From Rubritalea profundi (GTDB lineage Bacteria > Verrucomicrobiota > Verrucomicrobiia > Verrucomicrobiales > Akkermansiaceae): a DNA stretch of 64,000 nt. Below the pieces are notes generated by a model. It searched no databases. It had not been told where the DNA came from and was given only the letters and a program-made list of their open reading frames with translations. This document shows positions 56,377 to 64,000 of the stretch, piece by piece (the stretch's first letter is position 1; every line of letters begins with the position of its first letter). The stretch spans positions 653,148 to 717,147 of the forward strand of contig NZ_MQWA01000001.1 in NCBI RefSeq assembly GCF_002954445.1, given 5' to 3'. Both the position numbers and the translations under genes were made by a program.

Positions 56377-57135
56377 TTATTTAGCTGGAATTTTAAGTGT
56401 CACACCAGAGCGTAACTGACGCGCATCGCTCATCCCATTGAGCTGCATCAGAGCATCTTGGCTCACTTTAAATTTATTCGAAATACGCCAGACTGAATCA
56501 CCAGGTTGCACCTTGTATGTCTGAGCTCCTGCCACTGGCTGAGCCAGAGGAATGTTAGCCGTAACAATCACCGCTCTATGTGCCACAGGCTGCACATTGA
56601 CAACAGTGTTCGTTACTGGGAGTGGTGGCCGATCTGAAACTGGAAGCGCCGCAACCACTGCTGGCGATGTCACCTTGATAGTCTCCGCGGGTAGGCTCAA
56701 TGGCTTCCCTGCGAGAGGAATTGTATTATTATTCACTTTGCGAAGCTCCTGTACATCCACTTGGTGGCGTGCGGCAAAAGCTTCGTAAGTATCTCCTGCG
56801 AGCATAAATTCAGTTCTGAGGCCGGCATTGACATTACTAAGGTCGACATTTGTCGCAGCCGCTTGCGTCCGCGCTGAAGCTGGTAGGATGTCATCAAATT
56901 GTCCCTTGTTCCACTTGATGCCAGTATAAATCACTCCAATTGCTACGAGGTGAAGCATAAGAATGATTGTGAGTGCTCGGCCGATGCTGGCATTCGGCAC
57001 ATCGGAATCGAGCATGTTAGGGTTAGCCGAAGTACTGGCTCGCTGTTTTCTACGAGAACTAGCAGTCACTTTAGCGTGCAGTTTGCGGAAACCAGTTTTA
57101 GTCTGCCGCTTGGTCTGGAGTTTTTTGTCTTTCAT
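56377..57135 (-). CDS. LysM-domain membrane-anchored protein in the dcw cluster
   Basis: 252 residues. A basic N-terminal tail of ~45 residues, a membrane helix (LTIILMLHLVAIGVIYTGI), then a degenerate LysM (YEAFAARHQVDVQELRKVNN) and a clear C-terminal LysM (TYKVQPGDSVWRISNKFKVS, ending LKIPAK) that binds GlcNAc in peptidoglycan. It lies between murD and ftsW, a place where ftsL or murG-type genes are usual. A scaffold for septal synthesis is inferred. Confidence 0.85.
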   Translation of the reverse strand: MKDKKLQTKRQTKTGFRKLHAKVTASSRRKQRASTSANPNMLDSDVPNASIGRALTIILMLHLVAIGVIYTGIKWNKGQFDDILPASARTQAAATNVDLSNVNAGLRTEFMLAGDTYEAFAARHQVDVQELRKVNNNTIPLAGKPLSLPAETIKVTSPAVVAALPVSDRPPLPVTNTVVNVQPVAHRAVIVTANIPLAQPVAGAQTYKVQPGDSVWRISNKFKVSQDALMQLNGMSDARQLRSGVTLKIPAK

Positions 57136-57171
57136 GGTCTTTTTTAGGGCTGGGAATGGTTGGGATGGAAA

Positions 57172-58479
57172 TTATTTGAGATTATTGACGAGCATGCGGA
57201 AATGATCACCGCGTGCTTCGTATCCTGAGAATTGATCGAAGGATGATGTTCCTGGCGAGAGCAACACCGCATCTCCTAGATGCGCGTGTTTCTGAGCTAG
57301 AACCACAGCCTCGTCTAAGGTGGAAACCACTTCTGTAGGTACTACTTTTGAAAAAATGGATGCCAACGGCTGAGCAATCTCACCGAACACAATTGCGGAA
57401 TGCACCTTCTCTTCTAGACGCGCTAACAGCTCTTCGTATTCAAGGCCTTTTTCTTTTCCTCCTGCTAGCAGGACAACAGGCCTAGATTGTGAGCGCAATG
57501 CACTGTCGAGCGCGTGGAGGTTTGTCGCCTTAGAGTCGTTGAGGTATTCCACCCCATCTAAGGTGCGGATAAGCTCGCAGCGATGCATCGGTGGAGCAAA
57601 GCCCCTAAGAGCGTCAGTTGCGATTTCGTAGGACACTCCTAGAGCATGGCAAGCCGCCACAGCACTCATCACATTCTCAGCATTATGCAGACCGCGCATG
57701 TGTGTCACGGAAAGATCTAACACAGGCTGACCGGAGAAATATATCTGATTCTCTACAAGATAGTAATCAGAATTCTGAGCTTCAGTGCTGAAGGTAAAAC
57801 TAGTAGCAGAAAGTCCCCCAAGATCTTCACCTAGTCTAACGACTGCAGTGTCGCTAGAGTCTTGATTGATAAAGATATTCTTTTTTGCATCAAAGTAATC
57901 TTCGATAGCTGTGTAGCGATCCATGTGGTCGGCTGAGAAGTTTAACCAGATTGCCACATCAGCATGGAAATCCTTCACCGTCTCTAACTGGAAGGAACTA
58001 AGCTCAAGAGCTACAGAGCCTGGAACCATGTCCATCATCAAAACTTCAGAGAATGGTACTCCATAATTACCACAAGCCACACAACTCAGTCCGCTGTGTT
58101 CCAGTATGCGCTGGACCAACTCAGTAGTCGTCGTTTTACCATTGGTTCCTGTGATCCCTACCACTTTACCTTGGTAAAATCGGGCGGCTAACTCGGCCTC
58201 GCCAATCAGCTCACCAGCATTTTTGGCAAAGGATTTCACAAACGAACCAAAGGTATCGATCCCCGGCGAAATCACTAGCAAGTCACAGCTAGTTTCCAGC
58301 CCTAGAGCATCGGTAGCTCCCGCGACCCCGACAGCAGCCTCAGGCCAGCCATCGAAATGCGCATTCGGGTTCGAATCAAATACGCGGACCTCAGCACCCT
58401 TTGCCAGAGCAAGCGTCGTCGCAGCTCGGCCACTACGGCCAGCTCCAAGAACTACAACTTGTTTGCCTGTAAGGATCAT
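57172..58479 (-). CDS. murD: UDP-N-acetylmuramoyl-L-alanine--D-glutamate ligase
   Basis: 435 residues from ATG at 58479. The open frame extends to 58533 but the ATGA overlap with mraY supports this start. The N-domain is VVVLGAGRSGRAATTLA; the ATP loop is GITGTNGKTTTTEL; LNDSKATN is conserved. It adds D-Glu to UDP-MurNAc-L-Ala. It is co-translated with mraY. Confidence 0.96.
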   Translation of the reverse strand: MILTGKQVVVLGAGRSGRAATTLALAKGAEVRVFDSNPNAHFDGWPEAAVGVAGATDALGLETSCDLLVISPGIDTFGSFVKSFAKNAGELIGEAELAARFYQGKVVGITGTNGKTTTTELVQRILEHSGLSCVACGNYGVPFSEVLMMDMVPGSVALELSSFQLETVKDFHADVAIWLNFSADHMDRYTAIEDYFDAKKNIFINQDSSDTAVVRLGEDLGGLSATSFTFSTEAQNSDYYLVENQIYFSGQPVLDLSVTHMRGLHNAENVMSAVAACHALGVSYEIATDALRGFAPPMHRCELIRTLDGVEYLNDSKATNLHALDSALRSQSRPVVLLAGGKEKGLEYEELLARLEEKVHSAIVFGEIAQPLASIFSKVVPTEVVSTLDEAVVLAQKHAHLGDAVLLSPGTSSFDQFSGYEARGDHFRMLVNNLK

Positions 58480-59756
58480 ATGATTTTGAGAGAGGCTAGG
58501 CCAACCATGGCGCAGAGGATGGAGATAATCCAAAAGCGGATAATGACTTGGCTTTCATGCCAGCCACGAAGCTCGAAGTGGTGGTGGATAGGAGCCATCG
58601 CGAAAACACGCTTTTTACGCATTTTGAAGCTTCCGACCTGAATGATCACAGAGAGAGCCTCCATCACGAAAACCCAGCCGATGATTACTAACAAGAGTTC
58701 CTGCTTGGTACAGATAGCCGCAGTACCAATGGCGCCACCGATAGCCAGCGAACCCGTATCTCCCATGAAGACTTTTGCCGGGTGACAGTTAAACCAAAGG
58801 AAACCGAACGATGCTCCCACTATAGCCATCATAACCACTGCTAGCTCACCTAACATCGGGTTGTACGCCATGTGCAGATAGTCAAATCCAAGGACCAGAT
58901 GCCCACCAAGGTAAGCAACCACAGCATATGCTAGACCTGTAGTGATGGTACAACCAGCCGCTAGGCCATCGAGCCCATCAGTAAGATTCACTGCATTAGA
59001 GGCTCCAATGATGATGATTGCGAAGAAAGGAATAGCGAGGTACCAAAGGTCAAACAATGGAGTTTTCGCTAGCGGGATAGTCAGCTCGCTTGAGCGCATA
59101 GCTTGAGCTTTTCCGTCCACTTGAACCCAATATCCAGTAGCATCTTTCGGTGGGAAGCGATCTTCGTTAGCCTTGGTTGTTGCCACATCTTGATTCTCTA
59201 CATTTTCAATAGTAGCACGTTTCGGCTCCTTTGCTGCTAGAGTTCCAGCCACCTCTGGTTTAAAAAACAGGAAACAACCAGCCACCAACGCGATTCCAAA
59301 CTGCCAGCCCAGCTTGGTGCGGGCGCTCACTCCATCAGAGTTTTTCAATTTCACCTTGGTGTAATCGTCGATAAACCCAAGTAGTCCGAGACCTATCATC
59401 ACGAACATGGTAACCGCAACAAATGGATTGAGAGCGCGTCCGCAGAGTAAAACTGCAACGAGGACTGAGCCAATAATCATCACCCCTCCCATTGTTGGTG
59501 TCCCAGCCTTCGCTCCGTGAAGTTCGTGTAACTTGTGCACCTCTGCAGCCGAGCGGATCGGCTGGCCAACTTTAAGCGAAATGAGCTTCCGTATCACCCG
59601 AGGTCCCAAAAATAGCGACAAGGCAAAGGTCAACATGCAGGCTAGCGCGGCACGTACTGTTAGATACTTCAACAGATTCAGAAAACTGAATCTCTCTGCC
59701 CACTCAGCACCATCTTGGAGTGCTGCATACCACCATTCGTAAATTGCGTATAACAT
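58476..59756 (-). CDS. mraY: Phospho-N-acetylmuramoyl-pentapeptide transferase
   Basis: 426 residues, longer than E. coli MraY (360). Ten helices; the motifs GFIDDYTKV, NAVNLTDGLDGLAAG and FMGDTGSLAIGG carry the catalytic Asp residues, and APIHHHFELRGWHE is near the end. An extra loop of about 60 residues (~180-240, polar, Lys/Glu/Asp-rich) sits before the DGLDGLA helix. It makes lipid I. It overlaps murD by 4 bases and starts 2 bases after murF. Confidence 0.96.
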   Translation of the reverse strand: MLYAIYEWWYAALQDGAEWAERFSFLNLLKYLTVRAALACMLTFALSLFLGPRVIRKLISLKVGQPIRSAAEVHKLHELHGAKAGTPTMGGVMIIGSVLVAVLLCGRALNPFVAVTMFVMIGLGLLGFIDDYTKVKLKNSDGVSARTKLGWQFGIALVAGCFLFFKPEVAGTLAAKEPKRATIENVENQDVATTKANEDRFPPKDATGYWVQVDGKAQAMRSSELTIPLAKTPLFDLWYLAIPFFAIIIIGASNAVNLTDGLDGLAAGCTITTGLAYAVVAYLGGHLVLGFDYLHMAYNPMLGELAVVMMAIVGASFGFLWFNCHPAKVFMGDTGSLAIGGAIGTAAICTKQELLLVIIGWVFVMEALSVIIQVGSFKMRKKRVFAMAPIHHHFELRGWHESQVIIRFWIISILCAMVGLASLKII

Positions 59757-59758
59757 GA

Positions 59759-61134
59759 TTAGTCCGTCGGAAAAGCTTTGTGCATTACCCGCTCCATAGC
59801 GGCTGCGCGGCTACCTTTGAATAAGACCGCATCGCCGGTGACACAGGTCGACTGCAACCATTCGGCCGCAGCTTCTACAGTTTCAAAATGAACAGCGGAT
59901 GCTCCAGATTGGGTTGCAGCCACTGAGATGGCTTTGGCTTCCTCGCTAGGGTCATCACCCCTAAACCGCGTTCTGCGGCGAGCGAGCCGATCTCATGGCT
60001 CGCTTGATCTGCGTGTTTGCCCAGCTCAGCCATTCTCCCTAACACCACGTAGCGTTGGGCTGAAGCATCCACTTTTAGCTCTGCTAGCGTCTCGATCGCA
60101 GCCATCATGGATTCCGGGTTGGCATTATAAGTGTCATCAAAGACCGTCACTCCAGCACTCTGGAAAGCACGTAAACGCCCGCTGGTTAGTGTGGCTCTAT
60201 TCAGCCCTGCTGCAATTTCAGTAATCGTCATACCCAAAGTATGACCAGCTGCGGCGGCCAACAGAGCATTGCCAATCATGTGACGCCCTACCACTTGTAG
60301 ATGTACTTTCTCGGACTCTTGGCCATCAATCACGAGAAGGAACTCAGAGCCATTCTTATCCATTCGCAATTCTTCTGCGCGAACCTCACCTCTGCCATTT
60401 CCCACAATCATTCTGCGAGCTCTGCTATGACCCTGGAAGTAATCGACATAATCACATGCAGCGGAAACAATCAGCACGCCATCGGCTGGTAGAGCGCGAG
60501 CCAGTGCACCTTTCTCCTCTGCGATCGCCTGCCTGCTCCCTAAAAATTCAATATGAGCAGTGCCCACATTTGTGATGATCCCTATCCGTGGTTTTGCAAT
60601 CTGGCACAGCGGAGATATTTCGCCAGAGTGGTTCATTCCCATCTCTAGCACACACACCTCATCGTCCTCCTCGGTTGAAAGCACCGTGAGAGGCAAGCCA
60701 ATGTGGTTATTCAGATTTCCTAGTGTTGCGTGCACTTTGAAGCGCTCACCAAGCACAGCCTTTGTGAAATCCTTAGTCGATGTCTTGCCGTTAGATCCAG
60801 TGATAGCTATCACTTCGACATCGAGCTCGCGGATATACCACGCGGCAAATGCTTGCAGGGCGTTCAGAGTGTCTTTCACCACGATAACTGCAGTGTTTCC
60901 AAAGTGGACGCCTGCAGGAACGCGCTCGACCACAATTGCGGAGGCTCCGGCTGCTACTGCTTTTTCTAAAAAATTGTGTGCGTCAAAGTTCTCACCGCTG
61001 AGAGCAAAAAATGCAGATCCGTCCCCGATCGTGCGTGTATCTGTCGACACTGAGGTCACGACACCAGCAGACTCTCCTGAATGGAGTCTACCGTGCACAG
61101 AATTTACGAGTTTTTGGATCGGGGTCGTTTTCAT
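59759..61134 (-). pseudogene. murF: UDP-N-acetylmuramoyl-tripeptide--D-Ala-D-Ala ligase, frameshifted
   Basis: The first frame (61134-59875) has ITGSNGKTSTKDFTKAVL, GTAHIEFLGS, EMGMNHSGEI and DDTYNANPESM, then runs off after GVMTLARKP. The next frame continues as EEAKAISVAATQSGASAVHF and VLFKGSRAAAMERVM, ending TAA at 59759. One extra C (or G on plus) at 59949-59951 joins them as VMTPSEEAKAIS. The total is ~458 residues, the normal length. It adds D-Ala-D-Ala. As this is an essential step, error is likely. Confidence 0.9.
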
Positions 61135-61137
61135 TAC

Positions 61138-63009
61138 TTATTTCTCCTCGTTGTTAGTATCTTTTCTTTTGTCATCAAAACTGCGGCGGTCTCCACCTCT
61201 TGAGTCGCGCCTATCACCACCGCGGAAATCACGACGCTCACCACCACGATCATCTCGTCTGTCTCCGTCTCTGAAATCACGACGCTCACCACCACGATCT
61301 CCACCTCTGGAGTCACGACGATCTCCACCGCGTTTGTCACCTTGCTCGCCTACACGGCGTTCGCCATATTTTTCTGGGCGCTGGTACTCAGGTCTTTCTC
61401 CGTCGCGTCGCTCTGACTTATCACCTGAAAACTTATCGCGCTTGAAGTCACTGGAGTCCTTACGGTCAAAATTGTCGTAGCTACGCTCGCGAGGTTTTTC
61501 TTCCTCATCGAGCTCAGCAACTGGCTTATCTTTGAGCGCCCAACGAGCTACTCTGCGATCGTCGAAGAGAACCTTCTCGTCTGCCAATTCTTGGTAAAGT
61601 TCGTGTCCCTTTCCAGCGATCAGAACAATATCTCCTTTTGATGCCACGTTGACAGCGGTACGGATAGCTTCGTCTCGATCAGGTATCGGCCGATAGGCTT
61701 TGCTCTTCATTCCTGCTTCGATCTGTTTAATGATCGCATCGGGATCTTCAGAACGTGGGTTATCAGATGTAATCAAACAAAGATCACTTATCTCACTCGC
61801 TACTGCAGCCATCAATGGCCGCTTGATTTTATCTCTATCGCCACCACAACCAAATACTGTGATGAGCTTATTAGGCCCCAAGTCTTTCAGAGTTGCACAA
61901 ACATTCTGTAAGGCATCTGGAGTGTGAGCATAGTCAACAAATACGGTAACACCCTCACGGGTTCCTATCAGCTCCATGCGGCCTGGCACCTGTGGAGCCT
62001 CGGCGAGAGCCTTGACTGCATCACGCGGCTTGATCCCCGCAGCAGCAGCTCCAGCGATTGCAGCCAGTGTGTTGTAAACATTGAAGCGCCCGATAAATGG
62101 AGTACGTACCAAGTAGGACTTACCACGGTTATCTAACTGAAATTCTGTACCACGAACTTGTTGCTTAATCTTAGTAACTTTAAAATCACAATGCGCCCCC
62201 ATTCCGTAGGTAACGATGTGGATGGCATCACCGAATTCCTCGCCGAGTTCTTTAACGAGCTTTGCCCCGTAAAGATCATCGCTGTTGATTACTGCGACAG
62301 GTTTCTTCTTACCATCTTGCTGAGGGAGACTCGCAAAAAATGCTTTTTTCACCTCGAAATAAGCAGCCATGGAACCATGGTAGTCGAGGTGGTCTTGTGA
62401 AAAATTAGTAAAGATGGCTGCATCAAACTGCACTGCTGCGATACGCTTTTGCTCAATGCCGTGAGAGCTCACTTCCATAGCTACTCCGCGGCAACCGTTG
62501 CCGACCATTGCTCCGAGTTGACTCTGCAGAATGTCTGCTGATGGAGTGGTGTGCGTCGCCTCTGTACGCTCAACGCCGTCATCCACCGTGATTGTCCCGA
62601 GCAAGCCTGCGCGAGTCCAGCTTTGCTTCATGATGTGCTGAAGCAAGAAAGTCGTCGTTGTCTTACCATTGGTGCCAGTGACACCGACAGTTCGGAGCTG
62701 CGCGGATGGATTGCCAGCAAGAGCGCTAGCAATGGTTGCTAGCGCTACACGCGTGTCATTGCTGTGGATCCAAACGACTTTTTCGCTAGTATCAGCATCA
62801 GGCGCAGCCTCTGCGACAATCGCAACTGCACCCTTCTTGAGGGCTGAGTCGATATATTTATGGCCATCGGATTCTTCACCGCGGATGGCGACAAATACCA
62901 TACCTGGCTTCACCTTGCGGCTATCAGCTGTCACGCCTTTGGCGACATGATCGAGGTTCCCTGAGGCCACGGCCTTCGGAAGGTGGGAAAGTAATTCACG
63001 TAAAATCAT
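61138..63009 (-). CDS. murE: UDP-N-acetylmuramoyl-tripeptide synthetase MurE with Arg/Asp/Gly-rich tail
   Basis: 623 residues, against ~495 for E. coli. Residues 1-495 are MurE: GVTGTNGKTTTTFLLQ, HTTPSADILQSQLG, YAHTPDALQNVC and SDNPRSEDP, the motif DNPR being the marker for meso-DAP specificity. Residues ~496-623 are a tail of charged repeats (KRGGDRRDSRGGDRGG, ERRDFRDGDRRDD) that looks like an RGG-type disordered region. It adds DAP to UDP-MurNAc-L-Ala-D-Glu. It is 3 bases before murF, and overlaps ftsI by 4. Confidence 0.95.
   Translation of the reverse strand: MILRELLSHLPKAVASGNLDHVAKGVTADSRKVKPGMVFVAIRGEESDGHKYIDSALKKGAVAIVAEAAPDADTSEKVVWIHSNDTRVALATIASALAGNPSAQLRTVGVTGTNGKTTTTFLLQHIMKQSWTRAGLLGTITVDDGVERTEATHTTPSADILQSQLGAMVGNGCRGVAMEVSSHGIEQKRIAAVQFDAAIFTNFSQDHLDYHGSMAAYFEVKKAFFASLPQQDGKKKPVAVINSDDLYGAKLVKELGEEFGDAIHIVTYGMGAHCDFKVTKIKQQVRGTEFQLDNRGKSYLVRTPFIGRFNVYNTLAAIAGAAAAGIKPRDAVKALAEAPQVPGRMELIGTREGVTVFVDYAHTPDALQNVCATLKDLGPNKLITVFGCGGDRDKIKRPLMAAVASEISDLCLITSDNPRSEDPDAIIKQIEAGMKSKAYRPIPDRDEAIRTAVNVASKGDIVLIAGKGHELYQELADEKVLFDDRRVARWALKDKPVAELDEEEKPRERSYDNFDRKDSSDFKRDKFSGDKSERRDGERPEYQRPEKYGERRVGEQGDKRGGDRRDSRGGDRGGERRDFRDGDRRDDRGGERRDFRGGDRRDSRGGDRRSFDDKRKDTNNEEK
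61225..61299 (-). repeat. 27-bp direct repeats within the murE tail
   Basis: The 27-base unit starting GAAATCACGACGCTCACC occurs at 61225-61251 and again at 61273-61299, coding the repeat GERRDFR. Further degenerate copies flank it. The tail probably grew by slippage. Confidence 0.7.
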
Positions 63010-64000
63010 TTGTTTTTGGTAAGTTGTTCAGAGATTTCTTCCGTAGGAGTCAGGTGCATGTGCGCTGCAGTGCGCTCAGCAATCCGCTTCCAAATCGGTG
63101 CAGCTATGGAGCCGCCCCCGTGCTTTACGTTGGTTGTCTGTGGATCGTCAATAACAACCACACAAACAAACGCAGGATTTTCTGCTGGCAGCATCCCGGC
63201 GAAGGAAACTGTAGAGCGATCTTTGTCGTACATCTTAGTTTTTACGTTCCACTTCCACGCGGTCCCCGTCTTGCCACCCTCTGTAAAACCTTCAACGTCT
63301 GCTCGCCTCGCTGTCCCCTCTGGCTGAACCACTGTCTTCAAAGCTTCTCGCATTTGTCGGGATGTCTCCTCAGACAACACCCTGCGAATCATTTCTGGCG
63401 AAAATTCTTCGATGAGTAAGCCTGAGTTCGTATCGATTTTTTTAACGATGCGCGGCTGCATCAACTTTCCACCATTGCCGATCACACAGTACGCGTTCGC
63501 AATCTGTAGAGGAGTCACACTGACTCCGTAACCATAGGCCACTCGTGAGAAGTCGGTTGCATTCTGGGTGTTTTTCAACATGCCCTTACTTTCACCTGCA
63601 AGCTGGATATTCGTTTTTGATCCGAAACCAAACGCGGCAGCGTACTTGTAATACCTGTCAGCTCCGACCATTTTCGCCATCATATAGGATCCGATGTTAT
63701 TCGATTTCTGCAGCACCTTCCACACAGGGATAATCCCTTTAGGGTAAGAATCCCTTACAGCCATCGCTCTCCCATCCCTGTAGTAGCCGTTGTGGCAATC
63801 AATTAGCGTATCAATGCTCACTAGGCCTTCATTCATGGCTGCAGAGGCTGCTAGCACCTTGAAAGTCGAGCCAGGTTCGTACATTGCCTGCAGTGCAAAG
63901 TTAAATCCGTTAGTAACAACCATCTCGCGGATATTTAGATTGTAGTGCGGACGGCTCGCCATCCCTAGGATCTCACCCGTATGAGGATTCATCATAACCA
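63006..64000 (-). CDS. ftsI: Penicillin-binding protein 2/FtsI transpeptidase, C-terminal part
   Basis: About 330 residues are visible; the frame runs off the window's right edge, so the start is missing. The transpeptidase has SxxK in EPGSTFKVLA, SxN in KSNNIGSYM and KTG in GGKTGTAWKW. It cross-links septal peptidoglycan with FtsW. It overlaps murE by 4 bases, as in classic dcw clusters. Confidence 0.95.
   Translation of the reverse strand, partial: VMMNPHTGEILGMASRPHYNLNIREMVVTNGFNFALQAMYEPGSTFKVLAASAAMNEGLVSIDTLIDCHNGYYRDGRAMAVRDSYPKGIIPVWKVLQKSNNIGSYMMAKMVGADRYYKYAAAFGFGSKTNIQLAGESKGMLKNTQNATDFSRVAYGYGVSVTPLQIANAYCVIGNGGKLMQPRIVKKIDTNSGLLIEEFSPEMIRRVLSEETSRQMREALKTVVQPEGTARRADVEGFTEGGKTGTAWKWNVKTKMYDKDRSTVSFAGMLPAENPAFVCVVVIDDPQTTNVKHGGGSIAAPIWKRIAERTAAHMHLTPTEEISEQLTKNK

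Noticed and set aside
61190-61345. Short regular repeats resembling a CRISPR array
   Set aside because: Repeats are in the murE reading frame and code for the RGG/DR tail; spacers are not unique sequences and there is no cas gene.
60560-61480. 306-codon plus-strand frame opposite murF/murE
   Set aside because: Antisense shadow; its Ser/Pro/Arg repeats mirror the murE tail repeats.

Overview
The window looks like ordinary chromosome from a Gram-negative bacterium of the PVC group, most likely Verrucomicrobiota (Verrucomicrobiales-like). This rests on family content and not on a database search: a KefB-type antiporter, DUF5069, Ni-superoxide dismutase, a moxR/DUF58/BatA cluster, lysine-rich DksA-like protein, FolE2, plant/cyanobacterial-type IspH and a dcw cluster with full lipid II synthesis. 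Lipoproteins, an RND efflux system and AsmA-like protein show an outer membrane. Almost no start codon has a Shine-Dalgarno sequence in front of it. No phage, integrase, intact insertion sequence or CRISPR array is visible.

Layout. 0.3-7.4 kb: a proline-rich repeat-like protein, then a tripartite RND efflux operon (outer-membrane factor, adaptor, pump). 7.5-9.4 kb: a YwaF-like membrane protein and ispH. 9.5-15.7 kb: a moxR - DUF58 - BatA - VWA/amidotransferase-like operon. 15.7-18.9 kb: K+/H+ antiporter, secreted Ni-SOD and 2-Cys peroxiredoxin. 19-29.5 kb: recQ, AsmA-like protein, mutS, chorismate-binding enzyme, holB, ispE, pgeF. 29.7-35.4 kb: tRNA-Ser(GCT), MarR regulator, an ECF sigma/anti-sigma/ArsM-like methyltransferase module and aroB. 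35.4-38.8 kb: three pilin-like genes and a small hypothetical gene. 38.8-43.1 kb: folE2, rpsR, rpmG, a histone-like/DksA fusion, DUF5069 and a Nudix-like gene. 43.2-48.9 kb: purD, rlmN and feoAB plus a Cys-rich partner. 48.9-53.0 kb: a UDP-GlcNAc precursor operon (glmM, GlmU-like, glmS). 53.3-55.1 kb: lysC and a lipoprotein. 55.2-64 kb: the dcw cluster on the minus strand (ftsI, murE, murF, mraY, murD, LysM protein, ftsW), cut by the window end.

How they work together. The right third is largely cell-wall supply: GlmM/GlmU-like/GlmS feed UDP-GlcNAc to lipid II synthesis by MurE, MurF, MurD and MraY, then FtsW/FtsI polymerise and cross-link; PgeF and the LysM protein add quality control or scaffolding. 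IspH and IspE supply isoprenoid precursors by the MEP route. AroB and the chorismate-binding enzyme belong to shikimate and chorismate use.

Main warnings and leads. Five genes (aroB, a small hypothetical, the Lys-rich DksA-like gene, DUF5069, murF) are broken by what reads as a single missing base in a short homopolymer. Two of them are normally essential or central, so sequence error is the simplest explanation. The most unusual protein designs are a histone H1-like tail fused to a DksA/TraR-type domain, and MurE carrying a ~128-residue Arg/Asp/Gly-rich tail. I found no complete new defence or mobile system; the window is mostly housekeeping DNA.
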